A stretch of DNA of 15,189 nucleotides, from assembly GCA_963755075.1 (NCBI GenBank), contig CAVWKL010000224.1:1-15189 (forward strand). The letters run 5' to 3'. The stretch is from Roseiarcus sp963755075. Its GTDB lineage: Bacteria > Pseudomonadota > Alphaproteobacteria > Rhizobiales > Beijerinckiaceae. Below, in pieces: positions 1 to 6,205 of the stretch (its first letter is position 1; each line of letters opens with the position of its first letter). Below the pieces are notes generated by a model, which was not told where the DNA came from, ran no database searches, and was given only the letters and a program-made list of their open reading frames with translations. The position numbers were made by a program, and so were the translations under genes.

Positions 1-1
1 G

Positions 2-349
2 ACGCCGGCCGAATTGCCGGAACTGACGATCAAGATCTCGGTGCTTTCGCCGATGGCGCCGATCGCCTGCCGCAGCGAGCGCGAGTTGATCGAGGCGCTC
101 AAGCCCGACCGCGACGGCTTGGCGTTGCGCGACGGCCAAGCCGCCGCCCTGTTCCTGCCCAGCGTCTGGCGCGAAGTTCCCTCGCCGGTCGATTTCGTCC
201 GCCTGCTGAAGCGGAAGATGGGCGTCGCGCCGGACCATTGGTCGCCGACGCTCGTCGCATGGCGCTTTTCAACCGAGTGTTTCGAAGGCCCCTTCATCGA
301 GCCGGGCAAGGCCAATCTCGAGGGGATTGCGATCAAGGCGTCGGCGTGA
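2..349 (+). CDS. AMMECR1-domain protein (AmmeMemoRadiSam system protein A-like), 3' part
   Basis: The reading frame is open to the left window edge, so only the C-terminal ~115 residues are visible and the true start lies outside. The visible part fits the C-terminal half of the AMMECR1 domain: KISVLSPMAPI, then a DGLAL-R-G segment, LFLPSVWREVP, a KRKMGVAPDHW segment and a final aromatic FSTECFEG stretch. These follow the order seen in AmmeMemoRadiSam system protein A. In many bacteria this domain is encoded next to a Memo-like protein and a radical SAM protein; whether those partners are here cannot be seen. Its biochemical role is not established. The stop (347-349) lies about 20 bases from the stop of prmA on the other strand, so the two genes converge. 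No clear terminator is visible in that gap. Confidence 0.8.
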   Translation, partial: TPAELPELTIKISVLSPMAPIACRSERELIEALKPDRDGLALRDGQAAALFLPSVWREVPSPVDFVRLLKRKMGVAPDHWSPTLVAWRFSTECFEGPFIEPGKANLEGIAIKASA

Positions 350-368
350 GAATGACGCCGCGCGCCTC

Positions 369-1281
369 TCACCGCCGCAGCCGCAAGCTCGCCCAACCCT
401 CGAGGTCGATCCGCTCGGCCAGATGAAACCCCTGCGCGCGCCACGCCGTCAGCACGCCCGGCGCATCCGCCAGGAGGAGCCCCGAAACGATCGCCTCGCC
501 GTCGGGGGCGGTCGCGGCGGCGAGCGAGGGGGCGAGCAGGCGCAGCGGCTTGGCGAGGATGTTGGCGAAGACGAGATCGTAAGGGGCGCCTTCGCGCAGG
601 CGCACGTTCTCGACGCCGCGCGAGACGATCGCCTTGCAATGGGCGGCGACGCCGTTGAGCCGCGCGTTGGCGTTGGCGACATCGACGGCGATCGGATCGA
701 TGTCGCCGAGCCAGACCCGGCGCCGCAAGACCTTGGCGGCGGCGATGGCGAGCACGCCGGCGCCGCAGCCGACGTCGAGGACGCGGCGCGGCCGGCGGCG
801 CTTCAGCACGCCATCGAGATGCAACAGGCACCCGCGGGTGGTGCCGTGATGGCCGGTGCCGAAGGCGAGGCCGGCCTCGATCTCGACGCCGACGTCATGG
901 GCGCCGAGGCGCGCGCGGTCGTGCGCGCCATGGACGAGAAAGCGCCCGGCGCGCACCGGCGTCAGGCCGGCGAGCGCGCTGGCGACCCAGTCGCGCTTTT
1001 CGACGAGGCCGAACTCGACCGCCTCCGCCGCCTCCGGCCCGGCGGCGGCGGCGACGAGATCGCGCAAGCGCCGCCTCGTCGGGCGCGAAGCCGAAATAGG
1101 CCTCGACCAGCCACGCCTTGCCGCCGCCCGGCCACGGCGCGTCGGTCTCGAAGGCGGTCGAGGCGACCTCCGTCGGCTCGAAACTCTCGACGATGAGGTC
1201 GGCGACGCAGCGCGCCCGTTTCTCGTCGACGACGAGGCGCAGACGATGCGCGGCGTTGTTGGGGGGCAGGCCTTCGAGCAT
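369..1281 (-). pseudogene. prmA: Ribosomal protein L11 methyltransferase PrmA, broken by a one-base frameshift
   Basis: PrmA transfers methyl groups from S-adenosylmethionine to ribosomal protein L11 in the cytoplasm. The N-terminal part reads from the ATG at 1281 (MLEGLPPNNAAHRLRLVVDE onward) to FGFAPDEAAL. It then loses frame, and the C-terminal part continues in another minus frame as RDLVAAAAG to the stop at 369. The second part holds the SAM-binding motif LDVGCGAGVLAIAAAK, the family motif AFGTGHHGTTR, and FANILAKPLRLLAPSLA. Removing one A of the pair at 1066-1067 (a T on the coding strand) joins EAAL directly to RDLV and gives about 303 residues, a normal PrmA length. The start sits 17 bases after the uvrC stop, with AGGA about five bases ahead, which suggests a uvrC-prmA operon. 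A sequencing error and a real mutation cannot be told apart here; prmA is dispensable in E. coli. Confidence 0.85.
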
Positions 1282-1298
1282 GACATCCTCATTTCTCC

Positions 1299-3314
1299 TC
1301 AGCCGCCGCCAGCCTCATGAAAGAAATCATAGATCCGTTTCGCCGTCGCGGCGTTGAGGCCCGGCGTCTTCTCGAGGTCGGCGAGGCCGGCGCCGGCGAC
1401 GTCCTTGGCCGAGCCGAAGGCATGCAGCAGCGCGCGCTTGCGCGCCGGCCCGACGCCGGGGATTTCGTCGAGCGGGCTTTTGACGAACGCCTTCTTGCGC
1501 CGGGCGCGATGCGCGCCGATTGCGAAGCGATGCGCCTCGTCGCGCAGCCGCTGGACGAAGAAGAGGGCGGGATCGCGCGGGGGCAGCTTGAACGGCTCGC
1601 GGCCCTCGACGAAGAAGGTTTCGCGCCCGGCGTTGCGGTCCGGACCCTTGGCGATGGCGGCGAGACGCACGCCCTCGACCCCGAGCTCGGCGAAGACCTG
1701 CCGCGCCGCCTCGAACTGCCCGCGCCCGCCGTCGATGATCGCGAGATCGGGCCGGTCGGGAAAGGCGCCCTCCTCGCTTGTCGCGGGACCTGGCGCGGGC
1801 GCGCCCTCGGCAGGCCTGGCGAGGCGGGCGAAGCGGCGGCTCAACACCTCGCGCATCATCGCGTAGTCGTCGCCCGGGGTCAGTTTGGCGCTCTTGATGT
1901 TGAAGGTGCGGTATTGGCCTTTGACGAAGCCTTCCGGCCCGGCGACGATCATCGCGCCGATCGCGTTGGTCCCCATGATGTGCGAATTGTCGTAGACCTC
2001 GACCCGGCGCAAGGGCGCAGCGACCCCGAAGGCGGCGCCGAGCGCGCCGAGCAGCTTTTCCTGGCTCGCCGCCTCGGCGAGCTTGCGCGCCAGCGCCTCG
2101 CGCGCGTTGCGCAGGGCGTTGTCGACCAGCTCCTTCTTTTCGCCCCGCCGCGGCGCGCCGATGGCGATGCGGTGGCCGGCGCGCGCGCTCAGGATATCGC
2201 GCAACGATTGGCGCGAGGCGACGTCGTGGCTCAGCAGCACCAGGCGCGGCGCCGGCCGCTCGAGATAGAATTGCGCGAGAAACGAATCGAGCACCTCGGC
2301 GGCGCTCAGCGCGCGGTCGGCGCGCGGGAAATAGGCGCGGTTGCCCCAGTTCTGATAGGTGCGGAAGAAGAAGGCCTCGACGCAGAACTGCCCCGCCTCG
2401 TCGCAAATCGCGAAGACGTCGGCCTCGGGCACCGAGCGCGGATTGACGCTCTGCTCGCCCTGGATCGCGGAGAGGGCCGAGATGCGGTCGCGCAGCCGCG
2501 CCGCCTTCTCGAATTGCAGCGCAAGCGCTGCCTCGCTCATCTCCCTGGCGAGGCGCTGGCGGATGGCGCGGCTGCGCCCGGAGAGGAAGTCGCGCGCTTG
2601 CGTCACCAATTCGGCGTAGTCGGCAAGCGCGATTTCGCCGGTGCACGGCGCCGAGCAGCGCTTGATCTGGTGGAGAAGGCAGGGGCGCGTGCGGTTGGCG
2701 TAATAGCTGTCGGAGCAGGTGCGCAAAAGGAAGGCGCGCTGCATCGCGTTGAGGGTGCGGAAGACCGCGCCGGCGCTGGCGAAGGGGCCGAAATAGTCGC
2801 CGGGAAGGGAGCGCGCGCCGCGATGCTTGATCAGGCGCGGCGCGTCGTGGCCGCCGCCGATGAGAATATAGGGGAAGCTCTTGTCGTCGCGCAGCAGCAC
2901 GTTGTAGCGCGGCTTCAGCTGCTTGATGAAATTGGCCTCCAGCAGCAGCGCCTCGGCCTCGGTCTCGGTGGTGACGAACACCATCGCGGCGGTCTCGGCG
3001 ATCATCCGGGCGATGCGGATCGACTGGCGCTCCGGCGTCGTGTAGCTCTGCACCCGCTTCCTGATCGAGCGCGCCTTGCCGACGTAGAGCACCTCGCCCT
3101 CGGCGCCGATCATGCGATAGACGCCGGGGCCCAGCGGCGCGTGCCGCCAGAACGACTTGATCACCGCCGCGCCGCGGGCGAGCGGCCCCGGCTCGGCCGC
3201 GACCTGGTCAAAATCGAGGTCGAGCGCCGGCGAGGCCTCCTCCGGCTCATCGGCGAGCGGAGCGGCGTCGCATTCGGGTTCGGGAGCTGGCGGAGATTTG
3301 GGCGCGCCGGTCAT
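1299..3314 (-). CDS. uvrC: UvrABC system protein C (excinuclease subunit C)
   Basis: UvrC makes the 3' and 5' incisions around a DNA lesion in nucleotide excision repair, acting with UvrA and UvrB. The 671-residue product has every expected part. The GIY-YIG nuclease domain shows GVY at residues 63-65 and YVG at 77-79. Four cysteines at 200, 212, 220 and 224 have the spacing of the iron-sulfur cluster cysteines of E. coli UvrC. The UvrB-interacting UVR motif lies near 255-290. The RNase H-like endonuclease domain carries VEVYDNSHIMG and LAIIDGGRGQ, and a helix-hairpin-helix pair ends the protein (IPGVGPARKRALL). The ATG at 3314 was chosen because a 25-codon GTG extension to 3389 has no family character and runs into repeat A. 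A proline- and acid-rich leader of about 50 residues precedes the nuclease domain. prmA follows 17 bases downstream. Confidence 0.96.
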   Translation of the reverse strand: MTGAPKSPPAPEPECDAAPLADEPEEASPALDLDFDQVAAEPGPLARGAAVIKSFWRHAPLGPGVYRMIGAEGEVLYVGKARSIRKRVQSYTTPERQSIRIARMIAETAAMVFVTTETEAEALLLEANFIKQLKPRYNVLLRDDKSFPYILIGGGHDAPRLIKHRGARSLPGDYFGPFASAGAVFRTLNAMQRAFLLRTCSDSYYANRTRPCLLHQIKRCSAPCTGEIALADYAELVTQARDFLSGRSRAIRQRLAREMSEAALALQFEKAARLRDRISALSAIQGEQSVNPRSVPEADVFAICDEAGQFCVEAFFFRTYQNWGNRAYFPRADRALSAAEVLDSFLAQFYLERPAPRLVLLSHDVASRQSLRDILSARAGHRIAIGAPRRGEKKELVDNALRNAREALARKLAEAASQEKLLGALGAAFGVAAPLRRVEVYDNSHIMGTNAIGAMIVAGPEGFVKGQYRTFNIKSAKLTPGDDYAMMREVLSRRFARLARPAEGAPAPGPATSEEGAFPDRPDLAIIDGGRGQFEAARQVFAELGVEGVRLAAIAKGPDRNAGRETFFVEGREPFKLPPRDPALFFVQRLRDEAHRFAIGAHRARRKKAFVKSPLDEIPGVGPARKRALLHAFGSAKDVAGAGLADLEKTPGLNAATAKRIYDFFHEAGGG

Positions 3315-3392
3315 GGGGGCCTGATTTATGCCGAGGGGGGCGATTCGGAAAGGGAGCCGGGCGGCGACGCCCTGGCGCGAACGCCACACGCT

Positions 3393-3532
3393 GTCATCGC
3401 GAGCGACAGCGAAGCGATCCAGACTAAGCCGTGAACAGAAGGCCTCCGAACGATCTGGACTTCGGCGCCGTTCAGCGGAAGCCGTCGCGCCCCTTGCCCA
3501 AGTCTGGATGGCTTCGCTTTGCTCGCCATGAC
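3393..3532. repeat. Palindromic intergenic repeat, copy A
   Basis: A 33-nt left arm (3393-3425) begins GTCATCGCGAGCGACAGCG. It is followed about 75 bases later by its imperfect reverse complement (3501-3532). The copy fills much of the 383-base gap upstream of uvrC. In RNA the arms would form a long stem. Such units are multi-copy in many Rhizobiales genomes. Beyond the right arm (about 3541-3600) the sequence resembles the 3' end of the dehydrogenase gene at 6973, with a frame reading VDRGRG. Confidence 0.85.
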
Positions 3533-3661
3533 TGCGCTCCGGCTTGCTCGGCCGTCAATCCCCCCCCGCCCCCGATCAACCGCGTCGCCAAGCGGCGCGC
3601 CTCCTTCCCGAAACCCTCCAAACTTTTCCAAATTCCGGGCCGGCCTCTCCAAGCCTTTCCA

Positions 3662-3683
3662 ACGATTCCCTTCGGCGAATCGT
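3662..3683 (-). terminator. Hairpin downstream of the HTH-type gene, possible terminator
   Basis: ACGATTC (3662-3668) and GAATCGT (3677-3683) form a perfect 7-bp stem closing a loop that contains TTCG. It lies 15 bases beyond the stop codon of the gene ending at 3698. No U-run follows on the minus strand, so it is only a weak candidate for factor-independent termination. Confidence 0.35.
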
Positions 3684-3697
3684 GAGCGATCAAGACC

Positions 3698-4141
3698 TTA
3701 CAAGGCCTCCAAACCGGAATCGCCGTTTTCCAAATTGCTCTCGTCCTCCGCTTTGTCCTCGGCGTCGTCCGGCGGGCGTTCGCCAGGTTCCGGCTCCGTC
3801 CGCTCTCGCTTTATGCGTTCGGCCATCTGGTTGAGCCTGGTGAGCAGCCGCTCGCGCGCATTCTGGTCGTAAGGCTGCGGCGCCTCGGCGACGGCGCCGT
3901 ATTTGTCGAGCCGGTCGAGCACCCGCAACAGCCGGTCGATCGCCCGCAATTGCCCGTCGGCGACGCCGCGCGCCGAAAGCCGCAACGCCGGCTCGAGCCG
4001 CGCGAGCTGCACCCGCGCATGATCGAGCCGTGTCCCGCCCTCCGGCTCGTTCAGCGATTGCGCCACGATCTGCCGCACCCGCTCGCGCGAAAGGCTCTCG
4101 TCGCCGGCGATCGCCTCGTAGGAGAAGCCGGCTCGCACCAT
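3698..4141 (-). CDS. Small protein with a sigma-region-4-like helix-turn-helix, unknown function
   Basis: The reading frame from the ATG at 4141 gives 147 residues. I do not recognise a named family. Residues 4-26 (AGFSYEAIA then LSRERVRQIV) look like a helix-turn-helix of the kind in sigma factor region 4 and small DNA-binding proteins. The middle is arginine- and leucine-rich and probably helical. The last ~35 residues are strongly acidic (EPEPGERPPDDAEDKAEDES). The start is doubtful. The same frame stays open upstream for 37 more codons to a TAA at 4253-4255, and the part just before the ATG (ARERE, then PRRIRILGMV) looks like protein, yet no ATG, GTG or TTG occurs in it. A frameshift near 4150-4215, where other frames do offer ATG codons (4215, 4283), or an unusual start could explain this. 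A DNA-binding role is inferred from the motif only. Confidence 0.6.
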   Translation of the reverse strand: MVRAGFSYEAIAGDESLSRERVRQIVAQSLNEPEGGTRLDHARVQLARLEPALRLSARGVADGQLRAIDRLLRVLDRLDKYGAVAEAPQPYDQNARERLLTRLNQMAERIKRERTEPEPGERPPDDAEDKAEDESNLENGDSGLEAL

Positions 4142-4275
4142 GCCGAGAATCCGAATCCGCCGCGGCTCGCGCTCGCGGGCGGTGCGGCGGGCGACGGGGC
4201 GGGGGGCGAGGGCATTGCGGGGTCTCGTTCGGGTTGGCGGCGCGGGCTCTGGTTACGGGAAACACGAACGGAAAC

Positions 4276-4301
4276 ATTATCATTAATTCTGAATCTCAGA
4301 A
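4276..4301 (-). promoter_or_regulatory. AT-rich promoter-like stretch with a perfect 6-3-6 dyad
   Basis: The palindrome TTCTGA-ATC-TCAGAA lies at 4287-4301, in a short AT-rich stretch upstream of the HTH-type gene. On the minus strand a GATAAT hexamer (4276-4281) sits just downstream of the dyad and could act as a -10 box; no good -35 box is visible. The arrangement would suit an operator for a dimeric regulator, perhaps the neighbouring HTH protein, but that link is inference. Confidence 0.35.
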
Positions 4302-4329
4302 AGATAATTCCGACGCGGCGCGGGAGGCC

Positions 4330-4362
4330 GTCATCGCGAGCGACAGCGAAGCGATCCAGACT
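4330..4362. repeat. Palindromic repeat, copy B (left arm only)
   Basis: This 33-nt arm is identical to the left arms of copies A and D. After the final GACT, where the other copies continue with an A/G-AGCC core, copy B breaks off into unrelated sequence leading to the predicted nuclease gene. It is the exact reverse complement of the right arm of copy C at 5361-5393. Confidence 0.9.
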
Positions 4363-4424
4363 CGTGATAAACCCAACGCTTGGCGCCCGCCCGGGAATGT
4401 CGCAAAAGGGCGGGGAGAGGACGG

Positions 4425-5165
4425 TTACTCTACGTATCGCTTGTTTCGATAAACTCCCGAGACGACTGAGGCCTGCGATAAGTCCAAAGTCTCAACTTCT
4501 GTGGAGACATCGTATGGTCCAGCTATCGATTCGGCGTACGCTCGCCATTTGCGGCCTAGATCGTTCACAAAAGTGACAAGATCGTCGCTAGCACGCGGCG
4601 AGTACATAGGTGCCCACAGAAGCAGTGCGTAGGGACTGCTAGGAATTTCCACGAAGTGATTGGTTTGGTAGATAAGCGCGTCAGTGTTGGTATAACTGGT
4701 TTTCGCAAGTATGTCCCCGAGCAGCCCACGCGATAGAAGTGGCAGAACTCCACGGAATCCATCATTTACACAAATGATCACGCCATTCCAAGCATCAAGG
4801 CCTAATTCAATTTTTGTTTCCTTTATCTGACGATTCGCCTTGTTTATTATTCTCTGAAGCGTTTTCCGGATTATTTGAATAAGCTCGTCGTGAAGCGGCA
4901 TGGTAGCGTCGTCCGGACTCACATTCGGATATTTGGCTGCAAGCGCGTCAACTTTCTCAAGTGTTTGCTCCGTATGAGCGAATTCTGTCTCGATTATCTT
5001 GAGCTCAGCGATCACGCGTGCGGTTGGAAACATGTAGTCTGCGTTCTTGATCCCCTGTCGCTTAATGTGCGGAGCGACCAGCTCACCTCCCGCCATCAGA
5101 ACGAACTCATTCCAATGCGGCTCGTCCGCAACTCCCCTTCGTTTGCTGTAGTCGATTTCATCCAT
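4425..5165 (-). CDS. Predicted PD-(D/E)XK-like nuclease, accessory gene
   Basis: The 246-residue product is not one I can name. Near the N-terminus a possible restriction-endonuclease-fold active site is visible: E20, then D43 in KNADYMFP, then the E54-L-K56 pair in VIAELKIIE. This is the usual D...ExK pattern on two strands after a helix with a glutamate. A charged helical stretch follows (residues ~75-125), and then an alternating hydrophobic C-terminal half. The start at 5165 is preferred because GGAG lies five bases ahead; an alternative ATG at 5189 adds eight residues and has no clear ribosome site. Base composition is visibly less GC-rich than in all neighbouring genes and codon use is mixed, which suggests recent transfer. 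The gene lies between repeat arms B and C, with no methylase or other defence partner beside it. A defence or mobile-element role is inference. Confidence 0.7.
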   Translation of the reverse strand: MDEIDYSKRRGVADEPHWNEFVLMAGGELVAPHIKRQGIKNADYMFPTARVIAELKIIETEFAHTEQTLEKVDALAAKYPNVSPDDATMPLHDELIQIIRKTLQRIINKANRQIKETKIELGLDAWNGVIICVNDGFRGVLPLLSRGLLGDILAKTSYTNTDALIYQTNHFVEIPSSPYALLLWAPMYSPRASDDLVTFVNDLGRKWRAYAESIAGPYDVSTEVETLDLSQASVVSGVYRNKRYVE

Positions 5166-5269
5166 GGCAGCTCCGCGAAGGCTGGACATGAGACAGGGTG
5201 CCCTGCCACGCGAAAGACTGCAACGGGTCGTTTCCTGCCGTTGGGCGACCGGGCCGGCCGGGGCCAAAT

Positions 5270-5298
5270 GTAAAATTCTGACCATTAGGCCGAGACAA
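5270..5298 (-). promoter_or_regulatory. Weak promoter candidate for the predicted nuclease gene
   Basis: On the minus strand TTGTCT (5293-5298) and TTTTAC (5270-5275) are 17 bases apart and about 105 bases upstream of the start at 5165. The -10 match is poor. The -35 hexamer lies inside the diverged core of repeat C. Confidence 0.2.
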
Positions 5299-5393
5299 CC
5301 GGAGCTGTTGCGCTTTGGACGCGCGCGTCTTCGAGAGCGAACTGTCGTGCCCTTGGCCCAAGTCTGGATCGCTTCGCTGTCGCTCGCGATGAC
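5285..5393. repeat. Palindromic repeat, copy C (core and right arm)
   Basis: The right arm (5361-5393) is the exact reverse complement of the consensus left arm. The preceding stretch back to about 5285 (AGGCCGAGACAACCGG, later GTCGTGCCCTTGGCCCAAG) aligns loosely with the core of copies A and E. The left arm is missing here and lies instead at 4330-4362, on the far side of the nuclease gene. Copy C is part of a 559-base stretch (5166-5724) without a gene, which otherwise holds the 55-bp duplicate at 5421-5475 and copy D. Confidence 0.8.
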
Positions 5394-5420
5394 GGCGCCC
5401 CGACTTGCTCGGCCCCCCAA

Positions 5421-5475
5421 AATACCCCCTCCCCCGATCGACCACGCTGCGCAGCGGCGCGCCGCGCTCGAAGGC
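5421..5475 (-). repeat. 55-bp duplicate of the 3' end of the GhrA-like dehydrogenase gene
   Basis: This stretch matches 6975-7029 at 51 of 55 positions by eye. On the minus strand it reads AFERGAPLRSVVDRGRGY, against AFERGEALRNVVDRGRGY at the end of the dehydrogenase. The stop codon is absent and the frame runs on into repeat C. Upstream of AFERG there is no further similarity, so only the gene tail is present. A weaker third version lies next to repeat A (about 3545-3600). Confidence 0.8.
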
Positions 5476-5550
5476 GCGGCCGCCGGGCGACTGGGCGTGG
5501 CCTAAGCGGGCAAGAGAGGCGAGAATGCGGCCTCGAAACCGCTACGCCGC

Positions 5551-5686
5551 GTCATCGCGAGCGACAGCGAAGCGATCCAGACTAAGCCGGAAGAACCAGG
5601 CCTGTGGGCGCTTTTGCCTGAGGCGACTTGCGGAGGAAGCCGCCGCGCCAATGGCTCAAGTCGAGATTGCATCTCTGTCGCTGTAG
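5551..5686. repeat. Palindromic repeat, copy D (right arm degenerate)
   Basis: The left arm (5551-5583) is identical to the consensus. The right arm (about 5659-5686, AAGTCGAGATTGCATCTCTG) has several mismatches. The copy lies about 40 bases beyond the stop of the GIY-YIG gene. Confidence 0.8.
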
Positions 5687-5724
5687 AGAAACGGCGCAAG
5701 GTTGGCGATTGTCCCCGGACTCGT

Positions 5725-6015
5725 TTACGCGTTCAGCCTCTCGTAGAGGTCCGTCCAGTCGGGATTTACTGCTTCGATCAGCGTGAGCTTGTTGGCGCGG
5801 CTGCCGGCTTTGATCTGTTTTTCGCGTGCGATGGCCTCGTCCATGCGCTCATAAGGCTCGAACCAAGCGAGAAGCTTGCAGCCATAGCGCTTGGAGAATC
5901 CGTCGACCGCGCCGGTCCGATGTTCGAACGCGCGTCGAGAAAGGTCGGAGGTCACCCCGACGTAGAGCGTGCCGTTGCGCTTGCTCGCCATGATGTAGAC
6001 GCATGGTCTTTTCAT
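5725..6015 (-). CDS. Small GIY-YIG domain protein (YhbQ/UPF0213-like)
   Basis: The product is 96 residues, a stand-alone GIY-YIG domain of normal length for the family. The motif reads CVYIMA (residues 5-10) then LYVGVTSDLSRR (17-28), followed by H32, and the conserved glutamate in IAREKQIK (about E64). Single-domain members are widespread in bacteria and are annotated as putative endonucleases; some cut branched or single-stranded DNA, but most are uncharacterised. The ATG at 6015 is well supported by GGAAGGAG six bases ahead; a longer frame to 6360 runs through repeat E and is rejected. The gene is framed by repeat E starting 26 bases upstream and repeat D downstream, so its promoter must lie in or beyond repeat E. 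Confidence 0.88.
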   Translation of the reverse strand: MKRPCVYIMASKRNGTLYVGVTSDLSRRAFEHRTGAVDGFSKRYGCKLLAWFEPYERMDEAIAREKQIKAGSRANKLTLIEAVNPDWTDLYERLNA

Positions 6016-6040
6016 CCGTTGCTCCTTCCGTCCCGCAATC

Positions 6041-6181
6041 GTCATCGCGAGCGAGAGCGTGGCGATCCAGACTGAGCCGAGAAAACAAGACCTCCCGGCC
6101 CTCCGGACTTTGGCGCCGTTCAGAGGAAGCCGTCGCGACCGTGGCCCAAGTCTGGATCGCTTCGCTGTCGCTCGCGATGAC
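6041..6181. repeat. Palindromic repeat, copy E (complete)
   Basis: The left arm (6041-6073) has two changes from the consensus (GAGAGCGTGG). The right arm (6149-6181) is the perfect reverse complement of the consensus. The core closely follows copy A, for example GGCGCCGTTCAG at about 6111-6122. The copy lies 25 bases beyond the stop of the flavodoxin-fold gene and just ahead of the GIY-YIG gene, so its long stem could limit read-through between them. Confidence 0.9.
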
Positions 6182-6205
6182 GGGGCCCCGACTTGCTCGT
6201 CCCCC

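Noticed and set aside
1317..3434. 705-codon open frame on the + strand opposite uvrC
   Set aside because: It is a shadow of uvrC in high-GC DNA; its translation is low-complexity and has no family features, while the minus strand encodes a complete UvrC.
3610..3740. Short direct repeat TTTTCCAAATT (about 3621 and 3729) with nearby CCTCCAAAC
   Set aside because: Too short and not flanking a coherent unit; may be chance or a small local duplication at the end of the HTH-type gene.
5190..5300. Possible tRNA-like or attachment-site sequence upstream of the nuclease gene
   Set aside because: Several short GC-rich inverted segments occur, but no cloverleaf, T-loop consensus or matching att core could be traced.
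4425..5420. 331-residue version of the predicted nuclease
   Set aside because: The extra 85 N-terminal codons read through the core and right arm of repeat C, and the start at 5165 has a ribosome site.
3393..6181. CRISPR array made of the repeated 33-nt arms
   Set aside because: Spacing is irregular, arms are paired as inverted copies around related cores, and no cas gene is present.
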